Source: Hsuehochloa calcarea (lineage: Eukaryota; Streptophyta; Magnoliopsida; Poales; Poaceae). Taken from it: a DNA stretch of 64,000 nt. The notes below the pieces were generated by a model, which did not search any database, was not told the origin of the DNA, and saw nothing but the letters and a program-made list of their open reading frames with translations. A program made the translations under genes and the position numbers. Every line of letters starts with the position of its first letter. Positions within the stretch are counted from its first letter, which is position 1. This document shows positions 11,840 through 24,665 of the stretch, piece by piece. Where the stretch lies: contig CM070594.1 in the NCBI GenBank assembly GCA_036346395.1, forward strand, positions 20,493,385 through 20,557,384, given 5' to 3'.

Positions 11840-12745
11840 TCACTGCTTTGCATGATCAGTAACCCCCTCATTTCCTGCCAGCGTCAAGTACTTGTCCTTA
11901 CGGTTGAGGTTGGTGGATTCAAACCCAAGAACCCTACCAATCTCACCCTGCACCAAGTTGGCCACCTCATAGCTCTCGCATCTCCTGCCGTCGACCACCA
12001 TCCTGGTCGGCATCTTGTCCATGAACTCGACGACGTAGGCCGGGTGCGGGTTCATGAAGTAGTAGAAGTGGTCTAGATACTTGGACTTGCCGGTGGAGGT
12101 GCCGTAGAACATGCCGGACCAGCTCACCAGCGCCACCGGGTGGACCTCGTCGGCGAGGTCGACAAACAGAGGGCTGAACCGGAGCAAGTATGGCTCCCGG
12201 CACGTGGTCCCCTCGGGACAGACCACCAGGTCCCCCTGCCGCAGCGATTGCTCCATCCTCCTCCGGTCCTCGCCCCGGTTTCGGGTCAGCCGGACGGTCC
12301 GGATCGGCGATAGGAGCTCGCTGACGCGGCTGAGACTGTACGTGACGGCCGATACCTGCTTGTTCAGTATCGCCGAGATGTAGATTGGGTCGAGGAGTGT
12401 GCGGTGGTTGCACACATACAGGTGGGCCTGTTGGTTGTTGGACTGGGCAAGTGGTTCAGAGCTGGCCTGACCGGTGGCGGCCACCGGGGAGTTGATGACC
12501 CGGGTCGTGAGTCCGGTCGCCGACCCGATTGGGACGGAAATGGAATACGGTAGGTTCACAAAGATGAGTGTTCGGAGCACGGTGAGGGGGAGGGCAAGCG
12601 GGAGCCACATGAACATGGCTAGGGTGGCTTGAGGGGTAGGCCTAAAGGCCAGCCTGCCATCGTGGAAGATCAAGGGCCTTGGGTACTGGTCCCTTGGCAA
12701 GGGTGACCATTCTCTCTTTTCTTCTGCAGTCACCACGTAGAACTC
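11840..12745 (-). CDS. Glycerol-3-phosphate acyltransferase, exon 2 (acyltransferase domain and stop)
   Basis: This exon codes residues 236-536 of a plant membrane-bound glycerol-3-phosphate acyltransferase. Enzymes of this family transfer an acyl group to glycerol-3-phosphate, typically for cutin, suberin or pollen-wall lipids, at the endoplasmic reticulum. It begins after a consensus acceptor (TTTGCAG|GAG) with EFYVVTAEEK, the usual start of the second half of this family. Visible are a hydrophobic span (about residues 276-306), acyltransferase block I NHRTLLD (348-354), block II RLTRNR (387-392), block III CPEGTTC (411-417) and block IV VHPVALVS (436-443). The frame is fully open to the stop at 11840-11842. 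Exon 1 lies 22.9 kb away at 35626-36330. Confidence 0.93.
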   Translation of the reverse strand, partial: EFYVVTAEEKREWSPLPRDQYPRPLIFHDGRLAFRPTPQATLAMFMWLPLALPLTVLRTLIFVNLPYSISVPIGSATGLTTRVINSPVAATGQASSEPLAQSNNQQAHLYVCNHRTLLDPIYISAILNKQVSAVTYSLSRVSELLSPIRTVRLTRNRGEDRRRMEQSLRQGDLVVCPEGTTCREPYLLRFSPLFVDLADEVHPVALVSWSGMFYGTSTGKSKYLDHFYYFMNPHPAYVVEFMDKMPTRMVVDGRRCESYEVANLVQGEIGRVLGFESTNLNRKDKYLTLAGNEGVTDHAKQ

Positions 12746-14740
12746 CTGCAAATGAGAGGAATAACCAGATTAGGTTTCGTGCCCCCAATGGCTTATATGT
12801 TGAATTTGCTCGTCCATTAAAAAATAGCTTCAAAACTAAAGTACATGAAAACACAACTCCAGAAAGTCGAAGAAAGTTTCTAAAAGTAGAAGGTAAATTG
12901 GTACATGGACTCTCTGAACGATTACAAAACTTTGACTTGTCTTTCAAAATTGTTCAAAATTATCTCATACGATAAAAGAAGTGCTTCTGTGCTTCTAACA
13001 GAAATGTGTTAGATTCTGAAACAATCATGGTTACTGACTAGTTCAGTGAAATCAGCTCTTCAACTCTTATTATCGTTTTACAATCCATGAATCTTTTTTC
13101 AAGGGAGCATGCACAGATTGATCCTTGAGTTCTGAAATCTTCAAATCATATCCCTATTTGGAATTTTTTTTTAAAAAATCTTCCTGCACTCAGGAAAAAA
13201 TTATTTGTCATATATGACACACTAGCTGGTTAAAATTAATGATATTGAAAGTGAAATGAAGCATATATAGCTAATGCTATGGATCTATGGTTCTCTTCCT
13301 CCAAGCAACGTATAATTAGCTTCTCAATTTTCTCCGTTAAGCAGAGGAAGCTAATTCTAAGTTACTTGCACCATGTTATCATTTATTTGCATCTAATCAA
13401 GGTAGGGTATAACTCCTTGTGCGTTCTTCATCATCACTCACCAGTATTCTTTTAGTCATTTCAGTTCAAGCTTAGACGTCCAAGCATTTATGTGATATGT
13501 CAACGGAAGAGGTGACACTTCGCAAAGGTACTCCCAAAGTTTTATCGCGGATGAGTGGTTGATCACGATGTTGTATGTCTTGACCAACCTCTCCAAGTGG
13601 ATGATTACATTAGGTATGCAACAATTTTATTTTCCGCATAATTGATGCATGAGTGTTTTAATGTACTTGTCTTGATGCCCGAGGGAATTTGTTAGGAACG
13701 TGGAAGCAACGCCGAGATCCATCCAAAAACAAATTGAGACCCTTCTTAGGAAGGGTGCTGGAATTGCAAACCGAATTTCCCATCCTGGTTCTATCAAAAG
13801 TAACTTCCTTATTAGCTAGTCCCCTTGCACATAACATTTGCTAAGTATGTATGAACCGACACATAAACCGCTTCTATTTATCCTAGAGCTTGAAGGACAA
13901 GTCTATGAGCAGCGAATTGAGACAAGTTGCTCAAGGATGCCACACTCGGTGTGTCAGATAGTACCTACGATGTGAATGGGTGCTCAACATCGACACATGA
14001 GCGTGAACGGCCTAATGCAACAACAATTAATAGTGGATTGGTGACTATAGGCGTGATGGGAGCAATACAACCGTTGAATACTATGGAGTAATTGAAGAAA
14101 TAATTGAACTATATTTCCATGGTAGCAAACCTCTCAAAATTGTGTTATTCAAATGTCATTGGTTCCATCCGCTTAGGGAGTCGACTAACACATCACTTGG
14201 GCTGGTTGAAGTTGCACATCAATCACCCTACTGTGCAATGATCCATTTATTGTGGCTCAGAAGCCACTCAAGTATACTACATCCCGCACTCCATGCAAAA
14301 GTAGTCTAGTGGATTGGTGGGTAGTACATAAGGTGCAACCATATGGGAAACTACCTACCCCTAGTGGACTACAACATCGAGACCAACAATGGTGTTGACC
14401 TATTCTTCCAAGAAGATGGGCTCCTGTGGACTTTTGAAATAATAATTGCGAAGGGGACGATCACATAGAAGACATTCTAATCGATGCCGAGGAGGTTGTC
14501 AACGAAGACGATTTGGAAGTACTTAATCGCTTAGACATTCATGGCAATCGGAAGGGCCGAGGTCGAGTCAACACCTCATGAGAGTGACGATGACTTTTAG
14601 AGGGCCCATCTCATGGAGGATCCCATTGTAGACGACTACTTCTAGGCATGATCTTCTTGTACGCCTTGCATGTACTTGCCGTGATATTTTTAATTTTTGT
14701 ATGATCTTACTTGATTGTGCTTTATTAATTGATGTATTTA

Positions 14741-14765
14741 ATTTCATTTCATTTCATTTCATTTC
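14741..14765 (+). repeat. (ATTTC)5 microsatellite
   Basis: Five perfect ATTTC units end in CAG, forming an acceptor-like tract just before the second CACTA reading frame at about 14778. Confidence 0.95.
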
Positions 14766-14837
14766 AGGACACTAAAAATGAGTGGCATCAAAGGGGCGGC
14801 ATACTCTAGTCGAGGTAGACGCCTGCCTTCCAAAGTG

Positions 14838-14940
14838 GCGGCCACTCCAGAGGCAGAGGGCACCGCGCCCTCGAGGAGGCAGAGGGGCCTGCTCCCTCCA
14901 GAGGCAGAGGGGCGGCCGCGCCCTCGAGGAGGCAGCTGGG
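14838..14940 (+). repeat. GC-rich internal repeat in CACTA second gene
   Basis: Phrases CCAGAGGCAGAGG and CCCTCGAGGAGGCAG alternate about twice. They encode an Arg/Gly/Pro-rich low-complexity stretch at the start of the decayed CACTA second product. Confidence 0.7.
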
Positions 14941-15975
14941 TCTACATCTAGATCGTGCACCTCTACTCCTTATTCTCGCGGCCGATCATGTGGATAATGA
15001 TCAGATCCTAGTGAGGAGGAGGTGAGGAGGATGAGTACACCGAGGCGAAGACAAGACAACACAAGATTTTTGGTTGCGAGGACTCGAACTTGCCACCACA
15101 ACCAACCCGAGAGGAGGAGAAGACCACATCGCTCTCGCATACACGTAAGAAATTGTTATCACTTTCACTAATTTAGCCCACTTGCTTTGCACTCAAAAAC
15201 TAATGTGCGTGCAATGGCAAGAAGAAGGAGGGGTGAGAAATGTAGACTTCCAAACGGCATAATTGGCGGTCGATTCGATGGCACTTCCCGGCTTGGTCAT
15301 CTACAGAGGAAGGAGCTCAGATGGACATGGCGCCACTACAAGGTCATCAAGATATCACGCAGAAGGAGAAATACAATTTGACAATTGTTTGCAGCTGGTG
15401 GAGGAAAGTTTTGGGTAAGTGACAAGGATCCTAGTTGCTTTTCTCAAAGATACACACACAGATTATCTTGTTATTTGCTAATCTTACACTTTATGTTGTT
15501 ATTATCTAGTGGTGGTTTAGATGGGTCATGATGGACAGAAGTCGATTCTAGGAGAGTGGTGCGAATGTTGTTAAAAAGTCGATCCCACAGATGATCTATG
15601 AAGCACGATCCAAGCGGTGATCTATTACCACACCCAAGTCCTTGGAAAGGAAATTCATAGGGCCGAGGCTTGCCAAACACATATCACTTTGGAGGAGTAC
15701 ATGCAGTAATCATAATTGCTCGTGCCATTGCTTCTCGTGGGTTGTAGTTTGCAATCAATTCTAGTTTATTCATATTTAACACTTTGTTAAATTAGGCAAT
15801 ACCTTGGTGGTCCCAGAGGTGTGAAGATGCATGGCGCAGATTGCCCGTAAGAGGTGGTGTAATGAAGAGTGGTTAGAGGCCTCCCGTGTCGCTAGGGAGC
15901 GGAGATTGTTGATGGGCGGGCAAGACATCGCCAAGGCGCCTCCATGGCTCGTTATAAGAAGCACTTGGTAGGTCA

Positions 15976-16611
15976 ACATGTTCATATTGATTGAATGTTG
16001 CACCTTTTCGCCATCGCAAGGTATCATATCTCTGATACTACGACACACGCATTCATGCATTTGTACTCAATAAGATTTTTTTGGGGGAGTTTATGGGCCT
16101 TTCAGCTACCACCAGTGGTACAAAAATGCCTACCTAACCTGTGTAAGTAAGATGTCCCTTGATGATGGGAGGGAGCTAGCTACATTAAGTTAACTAATAT
16201 AGGATAAGAACTACATCAATATGTATGTCTTTTATTTGCGAATCCATCAATATATATGTCTTGTGGTCCTTCGATTTAACACCTGTGAAAGTGATGCTGG
16301 TTTCGAGCCAGTGCAAATTGACTAACCATTGGACTTTGGTTCAATTACTTTATTCCTAGTGTGCATGATTTTCTTGAGTGGTAAGCTAGGCTCCCCAGTT
16401 GCAGACTTCCTATTCCAAATATCATGCAAATCTGTTCCCTGGAGGATGATTTGTACACGATATATATGTATATACGTATGTCATGTGTACCTATGGGTAG
16501 ATGTAAAAAAATGATTTCATGCAAAAGTAAAAAACTATAAGTTTAATTAGCATGCATATGTTTGATGTGATGTTGCACAACTTATGTAACTGTGTGAAAT
16601 AGGATCACTTT
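15976..16611. other. Intronic spacer with nothing recognised
   Basis: AT-rich sequence between the CACTA fragment and LTR E. I see no coding, repeat-border or RNA signal that I can support. Confidence 0.4.
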
Positions 16612-17128
16612 TGCAACATCCCCCAAAAAAATTCATTTTTTGGAAAGGTATAATAAAAATAAATGAAAAAATAAGTTTGAGAATATTTTATATGGGAAAC
16701 TATTTATGCATGATTTTTGAACTTTTTGTATAAAGAAAATAATAAAATTTCACACAATCAACAACTTGTAAGAATTTTTAAGAAAATAAAACGATAGATA
16801 AAATCGTGAAAAAATTACAAGAGAAACTATACGATGTTAGAAGCCCCACAAAAAAATTCAAAATTTTGGAGCCTATTTGATAGGTTCAAAAATTTAGCAA
16901 ATACTTAACCAGTTTTGAAAATTCAAAAACAAATTTTGCATTCCCGCTCGCTCTTTTGGGTCGAATCTGAGCCGGCCCAGAATCCTTCCCTAGCTCTAGG
17001 TTGTGCTAGCGTGTGCTAGCCTTCTCGCTGATGTGTGGGTCCCGCTCGTCAGCACCTTTTGTCCACCTCGCTCCCTCGCTCGCTCGCCACCGCTCTAGTG
17101 TGCCTCGCCAGCTCCGCCACTCCCCCGC
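16612..17128 (+). mobile_element. LTR E, left part (putative gypsy-type LTR)
   Basis: The sequence opens with TGCAACATCCCCCAAAA, resembling the LTR starts of elements B (TGTAACATTCTAAAA) and C (TGTAACAGCCCAAAA). It then becomes GC-rich in the same way. Element D interrupts it at 17129, and it appears to resume at 27838. The assignment rests on similarity of start and composition; no second LTR is visible. Confidence 0.45.
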
Positions 17129-17827
17129 TGTCGACGATCAAATCACCGAACTTACAAATAAATAAAAAACAGAGGAAAAATGACACGTATCTCCTGGAAA
17201 GGAATGTAGTTGCTCTTTATTGCTATGAACTAGCTATTACAAGGAGTGCTTGTAATCTGAACAAAGAGGCTAATTCTAGTAACATTGGAGCGTAATGCCT
17301 GCTATGGTGTTGTAAACTAATCGAATGGTGGTCTTTTGAAGTGCCTTCCAATCGATCTCTCTTCTCATCCCCCTCTCCACCTTCCGCAATCCTCCTTATG
17401 TAGTTGATGAAGTGTTGGCAGTTATCCTTTGGAGAGACGCATGTTGCGAAGTGACGCGTCTGGTTGGAGAGAGGCGTTAGTTGATAATGTATCAACCGCT
17501 GTGCGGTTATATGCCAGTGAGTCATTTAACCGTACTCCAGTGTCTTAGAGTTATGTAACGTCGCGTGGTATGGAATATACATCACATGTTCCATTCGTCA
17601 CACGGTAAATGATATACCTCGACTCAGACCCAGATACCAATTCAAAGCCTTATGAGCATTCGACTGGTCGGAGGCTAGGTTAGGAACCTTGTCCGACCAG
17701 AGTATATATTATGTAACCTCTGAAATCCTTACGACCAGTGAGGTCGTTAGCCTTAGGGGTTACGACTACGAAGACATATGGTCTTTTCTATGAATTAAAT
17801 AATATATAGAGGTTTCAATCCTTGTCA
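17129..17827 (-). repeat. 3' LTR of element D
   Basis: In element orientation it starts TGACAAGGATTG and ends GATCGTCGACA. It is preceded, in element orientation, by the purine-rich AGTTCGGGGGCTAGC (plus strand 17828-17842), the likely polypurine primer. Confidence 0.9.
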
Positions 17828-18160
17828 GCTAGCCCCCGAACTTTAAATGAATTGGTCGTGTGGACGCTTTCTTCCGATGAAGTCGTGTCGGGCAGACCCC
17901 TCATTAAATGTCATGATACTCGAGGTGGTATGTATTCATTTTTAAAGTTGAGAAATTGCATTGGAAGTTGAAAAAGCTTCTTTGTCCGCTGGTTAAAAAG
18001 ATTTTTGTCCATTGGACTTCTCCCGGAAGCGGTTACAGTGTTGTGGCTATTAAAACCCCTTAGTACTGGGTGTTAGGGCTTCTACGCCTTCTGCTTTCCT
18101 CTTCATCTTCCAAAAGATCATCTCCGATCACCTTTGAATTCTTCACTGAAAGAAATCACC

Positions 18161-20011
18161 ATGTCGGATCTCATCACCAACTGGTCAATTTCTGATCTGA
18201 GTGAGAAGAAACTGGAAAGTTTGGAGAAGGTTGGATTACTACCCGACATAAGTCTGATCCCATGGAGATCAGCAATCGGGAGCATTCTCCAAGCGGTGAA
18301 GATGGAGGAAGTACTTTTCGTTTAGATGAAAAAATATGTTAATCACCCGACTAACTTTGTTTGTTAATTCAGGCGGTAATCGTTGAGTCTCATAGAGTTG
18401 CTCAAGAATTGCCAGCGACTGTTGAGGCAACTGCTTTGGTGACCAACGAACCTACACATTCTGATCCAACGGTCAGGGATTCTACTCTCGACCAGTTGGT
18501 CAAAAGTGTTACTTGTGACTCTCTATTGGAGGGTGTAGAGGGTGCAACCAACCCTACCAGTTCAAAACTGGTGAAATTGGATGAAAAGAAAAGAAAAGCA
18601 AGCGCTACGGACTTTAAGCCGGCGCGTTACAAAGTCAAGATAAAGAAGATGACCAGGTATGCTCAAATGAAATAATCATATGAATGCACACCTTTTATGT
18701 TCACGGTGAACTTGAACTCTGAACTTCCTTTCTTTTGTGCATATCTGCTGGTGTTCGGTCGTTTAGACTAGGTTATTCCAAAGGATCGGTGATCGAGGCA
18801 CCTCAGGCGGGGCTTTCCTCAGGTAAGAAATCCTGAGGAGGAAGTGGTTAGGGGAGCCCCCGAGCCTGCTTCAGTGCTGGAATCTAGTTTGGATCCCGTG
18901 GTGATTGTTACTCCATCAGCGGAGGTAGGCATTCCTGCAGATCCACAACAGACTCCGATCTCTGTAAGCAACCCCTCCCAAACTAACAAGTTCCATTTCT
19001 CTTCTTGATTTATCGAGAATAAGGAGCTTGATGAAATTTGGGGGGAATATCAGATCGTCTTGCAAAGGCGAATCCTGATAAAATTTTTACCTATTACAAT
19101 GATGTGGCAATTTGAGTAAGTATCTTCAACCATTCTTATAATTCTCTTTGAAGTTTACTAGAAACTTAAAGAAGAAATGCTATCTATGTAGTATATGGTT
19201 GAAAATTTTGCTGCGATCGGAGGCCTGACCGAGCGAATAAAAATCCTAGAGCAAAACCACTTGAATTAGAAAGTAAAAACTTTCCCTTAACTATTTCTTC
19301 TTATTGTCTCCGTTTTTCTCTTTTAATTATTCTCCCTTATCATATTTGATAGATTTGGAGAAAATAAAAGAGTAGCTATGGCTGAAAAGGCAAGAAGACT
19401 AAAGCTTGAAGAAGAAAACCAAGCTAAGAACCGGTCGATCGAAGACTTGATGACCAGAAATAAAGAAATCTTGGAAAATTATAAGAAGAAGGCCGAAGGT
19501 AACTACTCGTAAACTTGACTTAATCTCTCTTCTAATCCTTCTTGCCTAATACTTGTTTTTCTTATACAGAACAAAATCAAGCATTAACCAAAGCAAAAAA
19601 AAAAGCTTTGGAATTTGAGCAAGACAAGGGGCAACACTCATGCTTAATCTCGATTTAAAGATCACTGCACTCAATAAAATGATCTTTGATGTGGGATCAT
19701 GATCGAACTTGCCCTCCTTGAGTGATCCAATGGAAAATGTAAATTACCTTGGCCACCTTTTGGAGGGCCTTAAGGATTTACTCAAGACTACCAGAGAGAA
19801 TTATGCCCGATCCGTAAAAGAATCCATTGCTAGTGGAGTTAGTCTTGCTTTGGCAAAACTAAAGGCATCCGACCCCTCTATTAATCTTCAAGCTATTGAA
19901 GAAGATTTCAAATGCTTGCCTGAGGAGGCGACCAAGTTTCTCAAGGAAGTAAAACCTCTTGGAGACAAGGTTGCTAGAAGAAATGAAGGTCGGATCTCCA
20001 TCAAGCAATGA
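18161..20011 (+). pseudogene. Antisense gene inside element D (gypsy-associated, coiled coil)
   Basis: A plus-strand, exon-like series runs opposite to gag-pol between integrase and the 3' LTR. The first block (18161-18325) encodes MSDLITNWSISDLSEKKLES, resembling the start of the 'putative gypsy type transposon' family (PF04195) of grasses. Blocks at 18374-18675, about 19370-19500 and 19569-20011 encode charged, Glu/Lys-rich coiled-coil sequence (EKARRLKLEEENQAKNRSIE; later EEATKFLKEVKPLGDKV). A polyadenylation-like ATTAATAAAATC lies near 20083-20094. The central part of the usual family is missing. Antisense genes at this place are known in Tat-lineage elements such as Grande. Function is unknown. 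Confidence 0.55.
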
Positions 20012-20801
20012 TTAGATGGGCAATCTCTAGTAGTAAAAAATGTAAAAAAAGAGTATGCAAACTGTAAAACTTACCTCTCTCTTATTAATAAAATCTTTTG
20101 TTCATCCGGTCGACTTATGTATATTCATATATTACCTAGCCCCTGACTGTTTTATAGTAGAAGAACTTTACTATATAAGCAGTAGGCCAAGAATATGAAC
20201 TTAAGTCTCAACCATTGTTTGAAAGCATGTACCGATTGTTGAAAAACTGATCGTGATAATACTAGAAAACCTTTTTGGTCGGAACCAGCGCTAGGTTTCG
20301 ACTAGTTGTAAATCTGTTTTTCGTAATCAAGGTACTTACTAAGACAATATATGGTCGGAAGAACAAATGACTTTCCTTGATAAGAGAAAAATTATATGCA
20401 ATGACATAAATAACAAATGATAAGTGGTTTTATTTCTATGCAGTACTCAACGCTGGTCGGAATGAATCGCTAAGAAATGAAGATATAAAGTATATTTCGC
20501 AATACGTGCTCATTCTCTAGTCCGACTGGCAGCGAGGATCGTAGGAAAAGTACCGTCGCTAAGAAGCTCCTTCCAGTGGGCGGAACCACGTGCGAAAAAG
20601 GAGAGACTTCGACTAGGAGCTTTTCCGTGTCCTGACCAGTAGCCAAACAAGAGTAGAACAGAATTTTGAAAATAAAAAATATAATCTTCATAATCTTAAG
20701 CATATGAACCGCATCGACCAGAGTTAGGTACCATCATATAAATAACATCACTTGCTTCTTTGAATTAAATTAAATGAAATTTAATGGAAATGAAATAAAA
20801 T

Positions 20802-23800
20802 TTAAACGAAAAACTTACGCAGTTGATCAATGTTCCAAGAATTGGACAAAACTCTGCCGTCGGACATGGCTAATCGTACTGAGCCTGGTCGGGTGACTTC
20901 GACCACAGTGTAAGGACCTTCCCACTTGAGAGAAAGTTTGTTGCGATTTACTTGGCTCTTAATTTTTCTAAGAACCAGATCACCTATAGCTAGGCCGCGA
21001 GGCTGCACCTTACGACTGTGGTACCTTCGAATGGCTTGTTGGTAGATTACCGAATGTATCAAGGCTTAGTTCCGTCGTTCTTCAAAGAAATTGACATCGT
21101 CGAGTCGTTGTTCCTTCTGATCGTTTACATTAAAACAATCAGTACGAGCAGAGCCAATTTTTAATTCCAGAGGAAGCATGGCTTCGGCTCCATAGACTTA
21201 AAAGAATGGTATTTCGCCGGTCGCACGACTGGTCGTGGTTCGAACAGCCATAAGACAGAAGAAAGTTCTTGAACCCAAGCTCCTGACCGCTTTATTAGCT
21301 GGTCGAATGCTCAGTGTTTGACCCCTGCATTATGATTCCATTGGCACGCTCAACTGCTCCATTGCTCTGTGGATGAGCAACGGAGGCGAAATGGACTTTG
21401 ATTCCAAGCTCATCGCGAAATTCACGAAGCCGCACTTGAAAACTGAGTACCATTATCTGTGATTATACGACTGGGTACACCAAATCGTGTAATCATATTT
21501 TTTGTCAAGAATCTCTTAGCGGCCTCAGTTGTAGTTTTAACAACAGGCTCGGCTTCAACCCATTTTGTAAACATGTCAATCATGACGAAAAGGAATTCGA
21601 AGCCCCAGGGTGCTCTTGGGAATGGTTCCAGAATGTCTAGTCTGTAGGTTGCAAAAGACCAAGAAAGAGGAATTATTTGTAAAGTTTGTGCTGGCTGATG
21701 TACTTGTCGGCTGTAAAACTGACATTGTACGCACTTCATCATGAGCTCTTTTGAATTATGAAGGGCAGTTGACCAATAGTATCCTTGCCTGAAGGCTTTA
21801 CCGACCAATGTTCTGTACGAATGATGTGCTCTACAGACTCCTCCATGAATTTCGGTTAGCAACTTAATGCCATCCGAGCGAGATATGTATCTCATCAACA
21901 CTCCATGAGATCCTCGTTTATACAAGGTACGTTCGATAAGAGTGTATGATTTGGCTTTTCGTGCTATACAATCGGCCTCTACATCATCTTCTCGAATTAG
22001 GTCACGCTGAAGATAATTGTAGATCGATATCATCCAATCTCTACCCTGATCGTCACCGATCTGTGGAGCATCTACGTTATCAGAATCAATAGGTATGATC
22101 TGATGTATATCATCGATGTTCTTGGAATGCTCGACCACCGAGGGTGAATCGAGTTGCTCGAGAAAATGGGACGGTTGACCTTATGGAGGCCATCCGTGCC
22201 AACTGGTCTGCTAGAAAATTTTCCTTTTAAGGAATGTGTTGGACCTGGAAACCGAAGAAGTGCTTTTTGAGTTTCCGTACTTTCACCAGATAAGACGACA
22301 TCTTGGTACTCGAGCATTGATACTCTTTCCCCACTTGATTCGCTACTAGTTGATAATCGCCTTTCACTAGCAATTTGCGAATCCCGAGTGAATGAACTGC
22401 TCAAAGTCCTGCCAGTAAACCTTCATATTCCGCTACATTGTTCGTAGCGGGAAAGTTAAACTGGATGGCGTACTTAATGTGTTTGCCAGTAGGGGATATC
22501 AAGATGACTCCAGCCCCCGACCCTTTGAGCATTAGGGAACCGTCAAAGTACATTGTCCACTCATCGTGGCGCTCGTACTCTGGTTCCTGCTTCGGTTCAG
22601 GGTTTGTTCATTCGGCAATGAATTGTACTATTGCCTGGGACTTTATTGTTGTTCGTGAGATGAAATAGAGGTCGAACGTCCCTAGTTCAACCGCCCATTT
22701 TCTATTCGTCCCGATGATTCCCTTTTTCCAAGGACTTGACCAAGGGATACCCGGTAGGTACGACCACTTTGTGGGGCTTGAAAGTAATACCTTAGTTTTC
22801 TTGAAGCTATAAGGAGACCATATAGCAACTTTTGTACCTGTGGGTATCTTTCCTTTGGTCCATGTAAGACTTCGCTCACGTAATATACTGGTCGTTGGAC
22901 GTTTTCACGTTCTACGACCAGTATACTACTGATGGTTTGCGGCGTTGCAACCACATAAATCAGCAATATTTCTTCCGATTTCGGAGAGACTTAGACCGAG
23001 GCACTCGTATGGTACTCTTTGAGCTTTTCAAAGGCATCATTGGTCTCCTTTTTCACCTAACCTGGCTATGAAACGGCTTAGCGCGCCATACAGCCGGTTA
23101 GTTTTTGGACTTCTTTCTTCGTGGTCGGAGGACGCATCTGGTTGATGGCCGATATCTTCGCAGGATTTGCTTCGATACCTCTAGCCAAAACTAGAAAACC
23201 GAGAAGTTTTCCAGTGGAAACTCTGAACACACATTTCTCCGGATTCAATTTGATGTTATGTCTTCTCAAGTTGCTGAAAGTCTCTTGTAAGTCAAGAATG
23301 TGATCGCCAGCGTTGATGCTCTTCACAACCAAATCATCAACATAGGCTTCTAGATTCCGACCTATCTGTGGGCTAAAGGTTTTCTGCATCAACCTTTGAA
23401 AAGTTGCACCAGCATTTTTGAGACCAAAAGGCATCTTAATATAACAGTTGGTGCCATATGGAGTGATGAAGGAAGTTTTCTTTTCATCTTCTTTACTCAT
23501 GTTAATCTAGTGGTACCCTGAATACGCATCTAAAAAACTTAATAATTCACACGGAGGTGGAATCTACCAGTTGGTCAATGCGGGGAAGGGGAAAGTCATC
23601 CTTCGGACACTCTTTATTCAGATCTGTAAAGTCTATACAAATTCGCCACTTTCCATTATTCTTTCTAACCATTACAGGGTTGGTGAGCTATTGAGGGTGA
23701 TAGACTTCACGAATAAATCCAGCCTTGAGGAGTTTATCAATCTTTGACTGGATCGCTTCCTTCCGGTAAGGCGCAAAGCGCCTTAGCTTCTGCTTGATCG

Positions 23801-24506
23801 GTTTTTTATCAGGCTGAAGAGCTAGCCTGTGCTCGATCACCTCTCTGGGGACTCCGGGCATGTCGGACTCCTGCCAGACGAATACGTCCTGGTTTACTCG
23901 GAGGAAGGAGACGAGCAACTCTTCGTACTTTAGGTTGAGCCCTTCTCCGACCAGCACTTTTGGGGTAGACCTGTCAGTGTCTCCTGACTTGATGTTTCCC
24001 GAAGGAACGTCTTTGTCGAGCAATACCTCTTTTGTCTGGTCGGACAGCTTGGGTGTCAACTTCGGTCTGGAGTGTTTGACCTGCATTGCGGATGAGTCAG
24101 TGTTTCTGGTCGGAAGCTCATCGACCAGTTCTAAAGACCTCCGATCACATGCATAAGCCATCTTCCGATCTCCTCGAACCATGATGACACCTTTTGGTCC
24201 TTGCATCTTTAAAATTTGATAACAGCAATGCGTGACTATCAGTAATTTTGCTGGAGCCGGACGACCAAGGATTTCGTTATATGCGGTTTCAAAATCAACC
24301 ACGTCAAACGAAACCTTTTCTGTTCGGAAGTTATCAGGGCTTTCGAACGTAACCGGTAGGGACACCTGTCCTATCGGTTTGGCGGTAGAACTAGGGACTA
24401 TGCCATGGAAGGCATATTTTATTGGTTTTACCTTTGATCTATGAACCTGCATTTCTTCTAATGCTCCCGAAAATAAAATGTTTAAAGAACTACCACCATC
24501 TATCAA
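20802..24506 (-). pseudogene. Element D pol: protease, RT, two RNases H, integrase
   Basis: The polyprotein would copy the element RNA and insert the DNA. In minus-strand order: protease with IDGGSSLNILFSG (about 24468-24506); reverse transcriptase, with KQKLRRFAPYRKEAIQSKID at about 23740-23800 and YVDD at 23333-23344; RNase H (about 22682-22966); a second RNase H-like domain (about 22400-22610, with YFDGS and ATNNVAEYEGLL); integrase from 22138, with HH and CVQC zinc-binding residues, DMFTKWVEAEPV and ITDNGTQFSS; and a C-terminal part ending WNIDQLRKFFV at 20802. Stops and frameshifts lie between blocks, for example near 23690, 23510 and 22680. The start of the whole coding unit is the gag ATG at 27041. 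Confidence 0.85.
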
Positions 24507-24665
24507 GACTCGATTAACCTTGCAATTGTTAATAGTAGGTTCGACTATAATAGGAAACCTACCCGGTCGAGTCGACAGAACGGGGCAGTCTTCTTTGTCG
24601 AAGGAGATTACTGTGTCTGACCACCTTGATGGCTTGGTGGTGATCGAAGATTCCGCAAGGTTGAC

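Larger units (their letters stand above)
13421..15975 (+). pseudogene. Broken CACTA (En/Spm) element: TNP2 end and second gene
   Basis: Decayed coding sequence of an autonomous CACTA element lies in plus orientation. From about 14040 to 14420 the frames encode the DUF4216 end of a TNP2-type transposase: YYGVIEEIIEL-like, VLFKCHWFHP-like, DPFIVAQK and WWVVHKVQPYGKLP. From about 14778 a second product begins with an Arg/Gly-rich repeat. At about 15530-15960 the frames include EVDSRRVVRMLLKSRS and WCNEEWLEASRVARERRLL, typical of the En/Spm second transposase (Transposase_24 type). Stops and frameshifts are frequent. No terminal inverted repeats were found, so this is an internal fragment. It lies within the GPAT intron. 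Confidence 0.68.

Noticed and set aside
12679..12975. Plus-strand frame of 98 codons opposite GPAT exon 2
   Set aside because: It overlaps the exon border and intron on the other strand; a shadow with no motif.
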